A stretch of DNA of 64,000 nt from Ascidia mentula (lineage: Eukaryota; Chordata; Ascidiacea; Phlebobranchia; Ascidiidae): positions 315,001 to 379,000 of the forward strand of contig OX387199.1 in assembly GCA_947561715.1 (NCBI GenBank), written 5' to 3'. The position numbers and the translations under genes were made by a program. Shown piece after piece: positions 51,001-62,100 of this stretch; position 1 is the stretch's first letter, and each line of letters opens with the position of its first letter. The notes under the pieces are model-generated. The model was not told the DNA's origin and searched no databases. It saw nothing but the letters and a program-made list of their open reading frames with translations.

Positions 51001-54000
51001 GGTTTCAATTCGTGAACAAACGTCAGTACTGCTAGCACAGTGGGCGTATGTATATGTTGGCGATACACTGGAGGTTTGAGTGGTGGTTCCAACGAAACAC
51101 TTTCGTGCGCCTTGCTTGGCGACTGTCAATGTGTTGCAACCATCGGCATCATTACAACATGCGGCTGTGCAACCCCTAAAACGATAAAATAGGTTTTCGA
51201 CATTTCCAATGCCATGAAACGTTACGTTTTATAGTTGTATGTACGTGTTTTATTTGATGTCAACTCGAAATATTAGATATTGACTGGTAAGTGTACTCAA
51301 CGTTAAAGAAATGAAACTTTACACTCAAATATCGCCAAAAGTTGAGCATTAGTTGGTGCGTTTGGTTATGATAGAAATCTTACGTTGTCGATCCACAAAG
51401 ACCGGCACAGGCAGTTTGTGCTTGGCAAGATCCGATCGTTTCCAAGTCGTTTACTTTGTGTAAAAGTTGCTTTAAATGTTGGAATATTAACGAGTGTTAA
51501 GAGTTTAACTGAGGTTACCTGACACAGTTTCCTTCCTTGCACAAACTTGATCGGCGGTACATGTTGACGTGACGTCAAACACACCAGCTGTTGGGTTTGT
51601 GGTGGTTTTGGTTCCTGTCCCACATCTCACCACATTGATTATGTCAGTTACAGACAGACTGTTGCAGTTGTCTCCGTCGTTACAACAAGCCGACACACAC
51701 CCCCTGCGTGTAAAGGTTTGTGTCTTGCAGATATTGACCTTTTTTGTGATGTTGATATATAAGCAAAACTATATTGTTTCCCAACGGATGACGGTGATTG
51801 TATATTCACCACAAAGTGGAAGTCTTTTCCTGACTTGTGCGAAAGTCACATTAAGCTTAACTAATAAGGCGTAATAGGTTCAAACAGTGGTCACATGCTG
51901 GAAAGTTTGACATGATTCTACAAAGTAATTTTAAACTCCCTTAATAATATATAAGCAAAACTTGCCCATCTAATGGCACTTAATCAGTGCATACAGGGAG
52001 TATCATTTGGCAGCTTACATAATTTGGTAAAAAGTTTTTCTTTGTGCTAAATATAAATGTATTTACGTTGCTCCTGTGCAGAGTAGATCGCATGCATCTT
52101 GGGTTTGACAAGATCCAACTGTTGTTGTCGCTAAAATTATAACACCATCGTTTAAATATGGACGAAAATATCTTGCTTTATTTGCGTGAAAAATAATAAT
52201 GTCGATTTTAAATTTATCGCTTACTTCCACCCGAGGTTGTTTGCGTCCTTGCACAAAGTTCGTTGGCTGCACACGTTACACTGTTCGGAAGGTTTCCGTC
52301 ATTTGCACTTCCAGATGCACATCGAAGTACAGTTTCCATTTGTGCCACAGTCCGTCCATTGCAACTGTCTGCGTCATTACAACATGCCGATGTACAACCC
52401 CTGAAATCATGTTTAGTGCCTTAGTAAATCTTTGTTACCTCGAAGTACAACATCACTTACGCAGTTCCAGCGCACAAGTCATCACACGCTGCTTGAGTGA
52501 CGCATGCTCCAATGTTATTGGAGGCTGCATGTTTATAAAAATTAAATAAATTGGTAAATAAATCTAAGACACAAAAACTGTTCCATTCATCACGTTCTAT
52601 TATATCATTAAGCACCTGTTTCACTTCGTCCACACAATTCTCCAGCAGCACACATGGTTGTAGCTGTAAGTGAAGCTGTATTGGCTACAGTTCCAGTCAT
52701 ACAAGTAACAACATTTCTCATTTCTGCAACTGTTTGTCTGTTGCAGTTATCCTCACTACAGCATGCTGATATGCAGTTTCTGTAACAAATATTAGTGAAT
52801 AGATTAACATAAAATATTTTCATCACAGTAACTGATGTAGTTTCTTACGCGTCAGTTCCACACAATGCGTCACAAGTAGCAGTTGAAGCTTGGCAAGATG
52901 TTGTAACTGTTACAACTAAAAATATTTTTTTAAAAGCGTTTTAAATTGTTTGCATAAAATGGTTTAAATGAAAATGTTTTTGTGACATAATGTTCTTCTA
53001 ATAACGCTTGTAGCTTACCATTGTTGGCGGTCATTTCCTTTCTACCGCAAACTTGACCGGTCGTACACTTTGTAACAGTTTGAGTGGCATCAGTTCCAAC
53101 AAAACAGAACAGAAGAGCGTTTTCAGCCAATATTTCTGCCACAGTTCCCGAGTTACAATCATCAGTGTCACTGCAGCAAGCTTCTGTGCATGTTCCACTA
53201 AAATAACATGTAGAAAGTTTGTTGGATTACACACAGGACGATCTTTGTTTATTACTTACCTTTCACTGCTGCAGAGAGTTCCACAAGCTGATTGAGCTTG
53301 ACACGATGCGGTGATAGCTATAAGTTTTATAAGTTATTTATAATCATTCTTTCAGACACCAAATAATTATTCCTACCTCCCCCAGCAACAGCTTTCTTGG
53401 CGCAAACTTGATTGGCCGCACATTCTGTTGAGGCGGCATCTGTCCCTACAACTCCACTATGACACGACATGACGTTCATATTAGCGACGACTTGGTTGTT
53501 GCAATTGTCCGCGTTATTGCAAGTTGCTGACGTGCAGGTGCTACAAAATATTCAGTTTAATAAACCTTGGTTTGATGGACAGTGGTGTGCGAGAACTTAC
53601 CTGGGTGATGTAGTTTCATCTGTAGTGCACAATGCGTTTGCAGCACTCTGAGCCCCGCATGATACAGTGATTACAGCAGGATTGCCTGAAACAAGGAAGT
53701 ATTTGAAAAATACATGTTTATACCATTATGTAAAGTCTAGGTGATTACTGCCGTCGTTGAGATTTTTCCTTCTGCAATATTGTCCCGAGGTGCAAGCTGT
53801 GACTGAAGGACTAGATCCAACTGTTCCATCCTGACACGTCACAATGTCTATGATGGTAGCAACTGCCACATTGTTGCAATCATTACCAGCATCGCTGCAA
53901 CATGCTGAAACACAACCCCTGCGAAACAACATGTATTTATTGAAAGCGGATAATAAACACTGGATAACGGACAGAAAAATTAAGTTTGCTGAATCTAAAA

Positions 54001-54855
54001 TCATGACCTCTGGGCATTTCGTTATGTTTTTTAACTAATGGGCAAAAAAATCTGCGCGGCAAAAGTACACAGACAAGTTTTGTGTAAAATGACGAACAAA
54101 ACCAAAAACCGTTTAGAAATTTACTTTCTATCCAACCTAACCAGAAGTTAACGACCTAAAACAAATTTATATTTATCCTGATTCGATTTGTTCAAGAAAA
54201 TTTCAAGTTTAGGCGAAATGTTTGAAATGTTTATAAATAATGGGATATCGGTGGAATAAACTCAACACCTACCACATATATGCCTAAAGTGTTGATTTTA
54301 TACTGCTATTTTTTTTATGCCAGACATACTAATTAATCAAAATCGTTCTTCTGTTTCTGAAGTTATTTATTCGAAACCGACGTTTCGTCTGCCATCCGGC
54401 GAGACTTCCCCAGGTGTTAATTTCAGTTAATTTTGTGCTTTCTCGTTATTTTTACTGAACACGAAAAACCTCTTCAAGTTATGAAAGTTTTCAGTGCATT
54501 GATGTTTTGAAAACGAAAGCAAATTTAGCACTTACAGAGCTCCTTGACAAAGGTTGTCGCACGCAGTGGAAGTTTGACAAGATGCGACCACGACCACAGT
54601 GTCGACGGAGTTAGCTGTAATCGGATAATTTTTTTAACTTCCGTGTCTATTTCAAAATGTTGTTGACTTACCTGTTGTAGTTGTTTCGGTTCTTGCACAT
54701 AAGTACGTAGCTGGACATGTAGCGGTTGTAAGACTTCCGGTAGTTGCACTTCCAACCGTGGTTGTTGAACCGATCTTGCAATCCAAACCATTGACAGTGT
54801 TGGTGCCGATCATCACCACTGCAGCCAACATGGCCACAAAACGAAGGGTCATCAT
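38805..54855 (-). CDS. Gene D: GPI-anchored protein of 21 Ly6/uPAR-like domains (~1748 aa, 43 exons)
   Basis: Start 54853-54855 (MMTLRFVAML...), stop 38805-38807. J-type order is a b c d e l f d e l/o n o n o n o n o l f, then the terminal exon. Four n-o cassettes and a repeated d e block enlarge the array; the g to k domains of B and C are gone at the 3' end. In the model, M exon 39350-39413 splices directly to the terminal exon 38805-39000, which keeps the frame and completes the last domain; exon lengths then sum to 5247 nt, a multiple of three. Four ~1 kb fold-back elements lie in its introns. Role is inferred as for B and C. An alternative 3' end in the g remnant is described separately. 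Confidence 0.75.
39001..39106 (-). pseudogene. Truncated g-type J exon at the gene D 3' end
   Basis: It begins like a normal g exon (GCVSACCSEEACNTQTVTQM) but after about 28 codons runs into the intron next to the terminal exon. It reads KNVIILSLILITLF and stops at TAG (39001-39003), which overlaps the acceptor of the terminal exon. The second half of the g exon, its donor and the h to k domains are missing compared with B and C, so a deletion joined the two points. Skipping it gives the main model; using it would end the protein with a short hydrophobic tail. Confidence 0.7.
41761..42776. mobile_element. Fold-back element copy 1 (1,016 bp)
   Basis: The termini are inverted (GAAGCAATAAGC... 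against ...GGTTTGTTGCTTC) and long arms pair along almost the whole length, for example 'gcaactgagagtc' near 41909 with its complement near 42637. It lies in the intron between gene D exons 33 and 34. The inner right arm lacks about 70 bp found in copies 2 and 4. No transposase ORF is present, so it is a non-autonomous, MITE-like or fold-back element. Confidence 0.75.
43749..44834. mobile_element. Fold-back element copy 2 (1,086 bp)
   Basis: Full-length palindrome. The inner stem has arms of about 135 bp ending at 44283 and starting again at 44309, with only a 25 nt loop (44284-44308) and about two mismatches. It lies in the intron between gene D exons 29 and 30. Confidence 0.78.
45808..46823. 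mobile_element. Fold-back element copy 3 (1,016 bp)
   Basis: Same short form as copy 1, 4,047 bp away from it. It lies in the intron between gene D exons 25 and 26. The identical size and inner-arm deletion show it was copied with the cassette rather than inserted separately. Confidence 0.75.
47796..48881. mobile_element. Fold-back element copy 4 (1,086 bp)
   Basis: Same long form as copy 2, 4,047 bp away from it, in the intron between the chimeric l/o exon 21 and exon 22 of gene D. Its inner loop region is slightly diverged from copy 2 ('cagcccttctttacc' instead of 'cgcccttcttcacc'). Confidence 0.75.
48978..49168 (-). CDS. Gene D exon 21: chimeric J exon (l-type 5' half, o-type 3' end)
   Basis: The 5' part (SACCNDGDNCNSLSV, TDMKGVV, TSTCAAGQVCARKE) matches l exons at 40262-40446 and 27611-27795. 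The 3' end (TTSGGSKK with flanking intron) matches o exons at 42873 and 46920 instead of the usual l ending TVTG. The switch falls in the short stretch TTTCCTTCCTTGCACAAA shared by both types. The frame is kept (191 bp). Confidence 0.78.
48992..49995 (-). repeat. 2,535-bp-spaced duplication, copy near the 3' side (partner 51527-52530)
   Basis: Exons 19 and 20 and half of exon 21 duplicate exons 11, 12 and 13: offsets 49690 to 52225 and 49532 to 52067 are both 2,535 bp. Introns are nearly identical, including a long one (49169-49527) where sequence matches for hundreds of bases. Similarity drops towards exons 18/10 and 17/9, so the recent event has an edge near 50000. Confidence 0.8.
54672..54855 (-). 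CDS. Gene D exon 1: signal peptide and half of domain 1
   Basis: MMTLRFVAMLAAVVMIG, TNTVNG, LDCKIGSTTTVG, ending ETTTTG in phase 1 before GTAAG. An extended in-frame start at 54883-54885 would add an acidic stretch before the hydrophobic core, which is unlike a signal peptide, so the MM start is preferred. Confidence 0.78.
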
Positions 54856-55898
54856 TTCTAGTTCAATCTGTACAAAATCCTCCACAAATTGTTTCCCCTT
54901 TATCTACGAACCTGTGGCAAGCGTTCAATAAATATTCACTTATGTATTACACGTTTTTCTGATTTGAAAGCACCCCGCAGTTTATAGCTTTAAGTTTTGA
55001 TGCCATTGTGCAGAGTAAGATCGGTGCCTGCAACTAATTGTGCGTAAAATTTACTGATTTTTATTCAGTTTTTGACAAACAAACCTGCAGATTTTCCTGC
55101 CTTTTTATCCAATATTTGTTATTTTTTCAACCAAAGTTTAAAGAACTCCCATCCCTAATGCACTTGCGGAGTGTAAAGCATGAAAATCATAAACACAAAA
55201 AGCCTAAAATACGCTGAAAATCGCCTTTGTCAAAAAACTCGTATATCTGTGCTCATTCAACCTTAACACTAGCACCCATACACAACCCCTTTGCATTGTT
55301 ACTCATAATAACACTTTGTTACGTAGAAGTTCGAAATTTCCCTAGGAATACGTCATTCTTCTGGACCACCCCTTGCTTAGCTAGGTTTAAACGAAGCTCA
55401 ATTGAAACTTCTGCGTTTGGACAACAAAAAAAAGTTTACAATTGATGTAAATGCTTAACATAGCGAGATTAGATTGAAAACATATCCTACTCACACTCAA
55501 CATATCAGGTTTCACTACTTCAAATAAAAATAACGTTTATGTTTTAAGACGCCACGTCGCCTGGTTTATTTGTACAGCGCACCTAGTTTTTTCCTCAGGA
55601 AAACGACCTTGTACGCAAAAAGTTTGTCGAGCAACCTTTGTCCAAACTCTCCCTTGGAAACAAAACAATTATTTTGTTCTTGAGTTTTGTTCGACTTCTA
55701 CAACAGGTTTCACCACACCGTACAACTGCCACAGTATTGTGTTATACGAAGAGAGATAATTACACATTGCAACTAAATAACGTCGCCTAAGCAAAGCTAA
55801 ACATGCTCGCAAATACTGCCAGCGCGACTACGGTTGGGGTTTTGTTTTCACACCTTAATATCCTACTAAGTCACAAAAAGTTTATAATTAAAAATCAA
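54856..55898. other. Spacer between genes E and D
   Basis: About 1.0 kb without coding signal. It should hold the gene E 3' UTR and the gene D promoter. A minus-strand AATAAA at 55565-55570 is a possible gene E poly(A) signal, about 330 nt after its stop codon. Confidence 0.45.
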
Positions 55899-56154
55899 TT
55901 AAGTGATGAAACTAATGACCATAACAGTAAATAAACTGAATATAGTCAACGAATGAATGATTGAGGTCCCGCTGGTAGCTGTAACAACATTTGATAATGT
56001 TGACGTCAGAGTACTAGTTGTTGAAGAGCCATCTGTGCTTGTTGTTGTCGTAGTTGTTGCTGTAGTTGTTGTTGTAGTTGTTGTTGTTACAGCGATAGTC
56101 GACACAGTTTCGTTGTTGCATCCATCCTCAACACAACAAACCGACCTGCAGTCT
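55899..56154 (-). CDS. Gene E terminal exon: CCVEDGCN, long Thr/Ser stalk, GPI-type tail
   Basis: DCRSVCCVEDGCNN gives the classic Ly6-type CCxxDxCN. It is followed by VSTIAV, long threonine runs, a Ser/Thr-rich mucin-like segment (STDGSSTTSTLTSTLSNVV) and a hydrophobic end (SLTIFSLFTVMVISFIT) before TAA at 55899-55901. The stalk is longer than in B to D and probably heavily O-glycosylated. Confidence 0.72.
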
Positions 56155-59100
56155 CTACGTAATTAACGGAAAAAACAGTCGTTATAAAATTTATCGTTTG
56201 ATGGCGGTTTAGAAGCCGTGCGCTGATGCGATTTTAAGTGGAAACGATCAATAAACCCAGACAAAAACAGGAAGACGAAAGGTTAATTGATTGAGTGTAA
56301 AAAATCTGCACAAACTTCTTGCGGTGATTTCGCCTCAGCGACAATCTTTCTGACAATAAACAACGAATTTAAAAACTCCTCAAACTTACTGTGAACCTTC
56401 GCAGAGATTCCGACAGGCGGTGATTTCTTGACAAGATAAAATGCTCGTTACCGTAGTTACGGTAGGATCTGCGACAGAAAGATCAACGAATTAAATCCCA
56501 TTTAGTTTCATTTTTTTCATTTTTAAACCGCGTTGTTTTAGTGGTGTTGTCTACTAAGCGGGGATTTTTGTGACTGGCTTAACAGATGGCCACTATTCGA
56601 TCGACGGATGGCGGTTGCATACAAGTCAACATAAAGTGGAAGTTTTGTCTTCGGCAGTTTGGGCGGCAAGATCGTCTATTTTCACATCAAGCCGCAGTGT
56701 TAACATTTAAAAACGCTACAGTTCGTAAACAAAACGACACCAGTTAGTACTTTGTGTTTTTTAAAACGATAGAATATCCAGGTATGTTGGGCGCATAAGA
56801 AAGCAATGTTACGAAAGTTTCCCAATATCATGCGACCTAACAGAACATCATATTTTCATGGAAACTTACTTCCTGCAGTGGTTGTGGTTTCTTTCCTTCC
56901 ACACGTCTGTCCTGCTCCACACCTCATCACCTCCAACATTTCCATGGCAACAGGAGGCGTCTCATCAGTTACCGACGAACTTCCAACGTAACAATTAGGA
57001 GTGAACACTGTCAGTATTTGTGTGTTGCAGTTGTCGGATCCGCTGCAACATCCGCCTCTGCACGCCCTGTAAATTCACATACAGTCTGTATACCTGGGCT
57101 GGGTAGGGATTTAAATAAGATTATTTTATATCAAACCCCAAAACATTTAAGTTGTGTAAATGACATGGGTTAAAAACATTAAGATCGTCAAAGCAGGCGC
57201 TCATGTTTCGAAACAACTCCTAATTTGATTTAAAGAAAACTTGAAGAAAGTGGTAACGTGTTTGCTGGATGTTTTTGGACAAACTCGCTAGAACAACACC
57301 TCACAGTTGTTCCGTTCTGCTGATTTTACTAAACTTTTCGAGTCCAATTATAAAATTCTGCTGTGAGGCGACCAAAGGGCAAATGCCGGAAACGATAATC
57401 AGTCGACGTACATTCCCTCATTATTAAGTTTTCAAATGTATTTTTAACGTAAGTCAATTAATTATCACGGGTATTTTGTCAACTCACAGAGAGATTCCGT
57501 TGCAAAGTGAGTCACAATTACTCTGTGCTTGGCATGACCCCATCGCAGTGAGTATTGTAACACCTGCATGCAACAGAAGATCTGGTCATGATGTCTGCGA
57601 TTATTTAACTCACACAAAATTGTGGATTATTTTAACCTCCCTGTCCTTAAGTGAATATTAAAACAACATATACAGTGGACCACAGTTCGACCCCGTACAT
57701 AAATAGAATAAACTTAAACGCTCAGGTAAAGACCAACCCACTTTATGTTAATATGTGAGTAAAGCTCGTATCTTTGCATTCCCCAGAAAAGCCAATGTGA
57801 ATTCACCTTCACTTGTGGTCATTGTTTCAACTCTCCCGCAAACCATCCCAGCACCACAAGCCGTCGCCTCCAGTGTATTGCTTGACACGATTCCATCCAA
57901 CAGCGTCACGGAACCAACCACACACGTTAGCTGGGTGGACGTCGCTATGGTTACGTTGTTGCAGTTACTCCCATCACTGCAGCATTTCGACTCGCACCCC
58001 CTACGTAATTTGTTGCTATTATTATGAAGTCGTCGGAAATGCCCAATTTGAACCCGTGATAAATTACTGCATCGGTCGTTTATGTCAACAATCAACAATA
58101 TTTGAATTAATGCAGCTAAAAACGTCGTCAGTTAATACAAGCAAATAAATGCTTTTGTATACTTTGGGTTCGATTGAAAACATTTCTTCATTACGAGCTC
58201 AAATAGTTTAAATACAATCAATAAAATGAATTTCTTCTATGAACAGATTGATCTGCAGGGCCACATATTTCATCGGTGTTATTGGTTTTACTCACGGGGC
58301 GTTGTTGCAAAGGTTGGTGCAACCATCAGAAGCTTGACAAGATCCAACGACCACCACAGTATTCACTCCTGTAACCACAATTGACCTTGTTTAATTTTGT
58401 CGCTACATCTACAAACGGCCTGGAGGAGATTTACGTGCAATTGGTTAAAGCCTGTGGTTTAAACATGAATTTGTATTGGATTTGTAGGCTTTTTACTTTT
58501 CCCTCAGTTGGTGTGAAATGTTTCGTGTATGAGAGGTTTGTATGCAAAGTTACCTCCAGATGTGGTGGTCGTTTCAGTCCGACCGCAAACCATCCCAGAC
58601 GAACACTGAGTGGTTGTAAAGGAAGCGGTCGGTGCGTTGTCTCCAACAGTTGTAACAGTTCCAACCGAGCATTGCAAACCGTTCATCACCATCACAGACT
58701 GTGTATTGCAGTTGTCAGATGTTGAGCAGCAAGCCGATTCACAACTCCTGCCAGAAGAAACAAATAGAACGGGTTATGGGTTAATCACATGACATGTATG
58801 CTCGTTTATACTTACGACACACCGTTGCATAACCCGGCGCATGCGCTTTGTAACTGACAGGTTCCGATGGCTGTGACCCTTGTAATACCTATGTAGAAAA
58901 CCAAATAAATTTTTATCCAAACCTGCGAATGATGCCAGGCATCAACGTTTGTGTTTCACCACTTCCATTATAAACCACAACCAGTTGGGAAACCCGCGTT
59001 ACCAGAACTCGTCGTCGTGGTTTCAGTTCTTGCGCACAACATTCCGGTCACGCACGTGGAGGTCGTGAACCCCCCCTCTGTATTTCCACCATTCGTCACA

Positions 59101-62100
59101 ACACTGCCAACAGCGCAACCTAGTGGTTGGTTTGATGTTTGTTGGGAAACCGACTTCATGTTGCAAAGGTCGCCGTCACCGCAACAAGCTGATGCACAAC
59201 CACTGCAACGACATCATTGTTAAGGACTTCTGGCAGCCTCTATGTAAGAGCTATATAAACTATTTGATGGTGAGCTGCAGACAAGGGCCACTGTTTCGTC
59301 ATAATAAGTCTCATCAGTGCAGCCTTGGTGTGAATTACAACGATCTTGTCAGCTAAGTAGCCAAGCAAGATTTCCACTTTGTGGTGACTATGCCGAAAAA
59401 GATACAATGGCCCTGTCTGCAGTTTACTATAAAACACCATTGGCGCAAGACTTTCAGTCATGAATTATTGGAATATTAACAACACGCACCTTGATCCTCC
59501 ACACAGAGAAGCGCAATCTCCATTATTCTGGCAAGATGTGGAGATCAAGACAGTTAAGAGACCAGAATCTGTGAAAGTAGAAAATTACTTTAAACCCGAT
59601 ATGTGGTCATGTGCGGTTGCGTGACAATTTGTGACATTCTTTTCATCCGAGACATATTTGGAAAGAATTCATTACAACAAAGTTTGTCGTGGTTATGGAG
59701 GGGACATTCTTCTAGTTAACTAGTTAAAGGGGTTTTCTGACGCATCACCAGATGTGCTGGATGTCTCCGTTCTCCCGCATAATTGGCCGGCACTGCAATC
59801 TGCATTGAAAAATGATCCGCTGGGGGTATTTCCGTCCGCTGTCACCGTCATTTCTCCGTTTATACATGTGAGCGCGCTCAGGTCCGCCACCGTGCGGCTG
59901 TTACATCCGTCCTCTGAGTTGCAACAAACCGACACACAAGCCCTGGATGTAAACTGGTGGTGAATACATAGTGCTACAACTTTACAGATCAAATTTGCTA
60001 CAATAGTAAACACGATACAACTTTGTTCAAAGCATTTGTTGAGTGAAACTTCGTGATTGAAGTATCAAAGTATTAAGATGTTGGTAATGGAATAATTTAC
60101 CAAAAGGTTTGGGATAAATTTGTGCGAATCATCTCAAACTTACGAGTCACCCGAGCATAAGTTGCTGCATGCGGTTGATTCTTGGCAGGATCCAACACTT
60201 ACAATTGTCTCGACCCCTGAAACAACAACAACATGTTCGAATCGAAATCGCGATAATTTAATAATTCCCAACCTCCTCCGGATGTGGAGGTGCTTTCCCT
60301 CCGTGCACAGGTCATCCCAGCAGGACAGGATTGTAATGTGAGAGTGTCTTCTGTTGTTGATCCACCGACTTCGGTTCTCTGGCCGACGTAACATCGCAAC
60401 GCACTAATTTCCTCCACTGTCCCTCTGTTGCAGTTCAACTCATAATCACAGCAAGCAGCTGCACAGTTTCTGCCGAGCAACAACGAACTGGATTTAAATA
60501 CTGCACCAGTGTTTAAGATGTCTATGCTTACTCGTTGCTGCCACATAGTGTTGAGCATGCGCTTGGCTGTTGGCAGGATCTTACAACAGATGTGGTGGAA
60601 CCTTTAAAATACAGAAGTATTCACATTTGATAAAACATGCTTTCATATGATTTAGTCATTTAACGGTTGATTGGATCTCCATGGGTTCCGCGATAAAAAA
60701 TGTGTAACTGAGTACTTGGATGCTGTAACAAGCAGGTGATGGTAAAACACATTTACATCCAACAAGATTTTACCTCCACTGTTCGTCTCCGTCACCGCGC
60801 AAACCTCTCCAGCGCCGCATGTGGCCAGTCTTTGCGTTTCCCCACTTGTGACGGAACAAACCGGTGCTTGTATTTGTGCGATGAATTCACCGTTACATCC
60901 ATCAGCGTATGTACAACATGTTGATACGCAGGATCTGTTGGAAATTAATGGAGGGATACACTTTCACACGTGAAAACACATTCATCACAAACAAAAATGT
61001 TATAAAACTCACGAAGTTGACCCGCACAACACCGGACATGCTTCAGGTTGCTGACAGGATGCGATCACAGTGATTGTATTATCTGCAACAAATATTGAAC
61101 ACCTTACACACAAACTTGTCATTTTTTCTTCACAAAAAGCCAATCAGATGTAAATAATTTATCCCCTACAGTTTGTCACTCCGTATCCCGACCTGCAGCA
61201 GTGTTTTCAGTCCGGGCGCAACTGAGTCCAACCCCACATAAAGTTGATGTCAATGTGTCTGCAGTCGCACCAGCAGAAAATGTTTGAACACCAGTTAAGC
61301 ATTGAAGCACGTTGTTCATATCAGACACTGGTACGTTGTTGCAGTTGTCTGTGTCGTCACAACAAACGGAAACACAACCTCTGTAACAATAACAACAATA
61401 TGATGTCACAGATTCCATTTACTTAAAACAGAGTTTTGGTTCCGGAAACCTGCAAGGCCATTTAAGTTGTCCCGGGAACCCCAAAAATGTCAACGGTTTT
61501 TCATCCTGACATTTTTCCGTTCTGCTTTGTCCTCATGCGTCTGTAGGCCAGGCTTGACGGATATATTCAGTATGCGTTTGACGTGAAACTAGATAGCTCA
61601 CGGAACCTCAAGGCCCCAATGGAACCCAGTTTGGGAATCGCTGAACTAAAACTATGGAACTTTGATCAGTAAAAGTCACCGAACCCAAACCTAAACAATT
61701 GTTCGCTTCCAAGAGGTGTATGATTTCTATGTAGCGATATATTCAAATTGGAATAATAGTTTATTGGAAACTTACGCGACTCCATTGCAAAGTGTTGAAC
61801 AATCTCGAAGAATGGAACACAGAGCAACAGTGGTGATAGTTGTTGCTCCTAAACAAAATAAATAGGATGAATTATTGATTGGTGCGTCAAACTAATTTAT
61901 TAAAAAAAAATTGTTGATTATCAGTGGTTTATTATTGAGTCCAAACACTTGAACAAATAACGTCAGGAGCGCAATTATCACATACTGAGGTGCGCAACCA
62001 CAGACTCAAGTCAAATTGCAAGATAGGTCAATGACAATGGAGAAGTGTGAAGAAAAACGATTTGCCCTTCATAGAAGCAAACCAACCGCAAAGTTCGGGA

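Larger units (their letters stand above)
38805..54855 (-). other. Exon map of gene D
   Basis: Exons 5' to 3' (letter = J type): 54672-54855; 54536-54614; a 53749-53918; 53601-53685; b 53377-53540; 53260-53317; c 53019-53197; 52849-52915; d 52616-52779; 52461-52524; e 52225-52400; 52067-52130; l 51519-51703; 51384-51453; f 50982-51175; 50371-50434; d 50080-50243; 49926-49989; e 49690-49865; 49532-49595; l/o 48978-49168; 47541-47604; n 47297-47457; 47171-47231; o 46920-47095; 45553-45616; n 45309-45469; 45183-45243; o 44931-45106; 43494-43557; n 43250-43410; 43124-43184; o 42873-43048; 41506-41569; n 41262-41422; 41136-41196; o 40890-41065; 40559-40619; l 40262-40446; 40123-40195; f 39725-39918; 39350-39413; terminal 38805-39000. 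Exon d at 52616 uses an unusual GTGCTT donor. Confidence 0.73.

Noticed and set aside
8745-54855. Reading the regularly spaced repeats as a CRISPR array or satellite
   Set aside because: Repeated segments are exons with conserved cysteines, GT-AG borders and frame-consistent phases.
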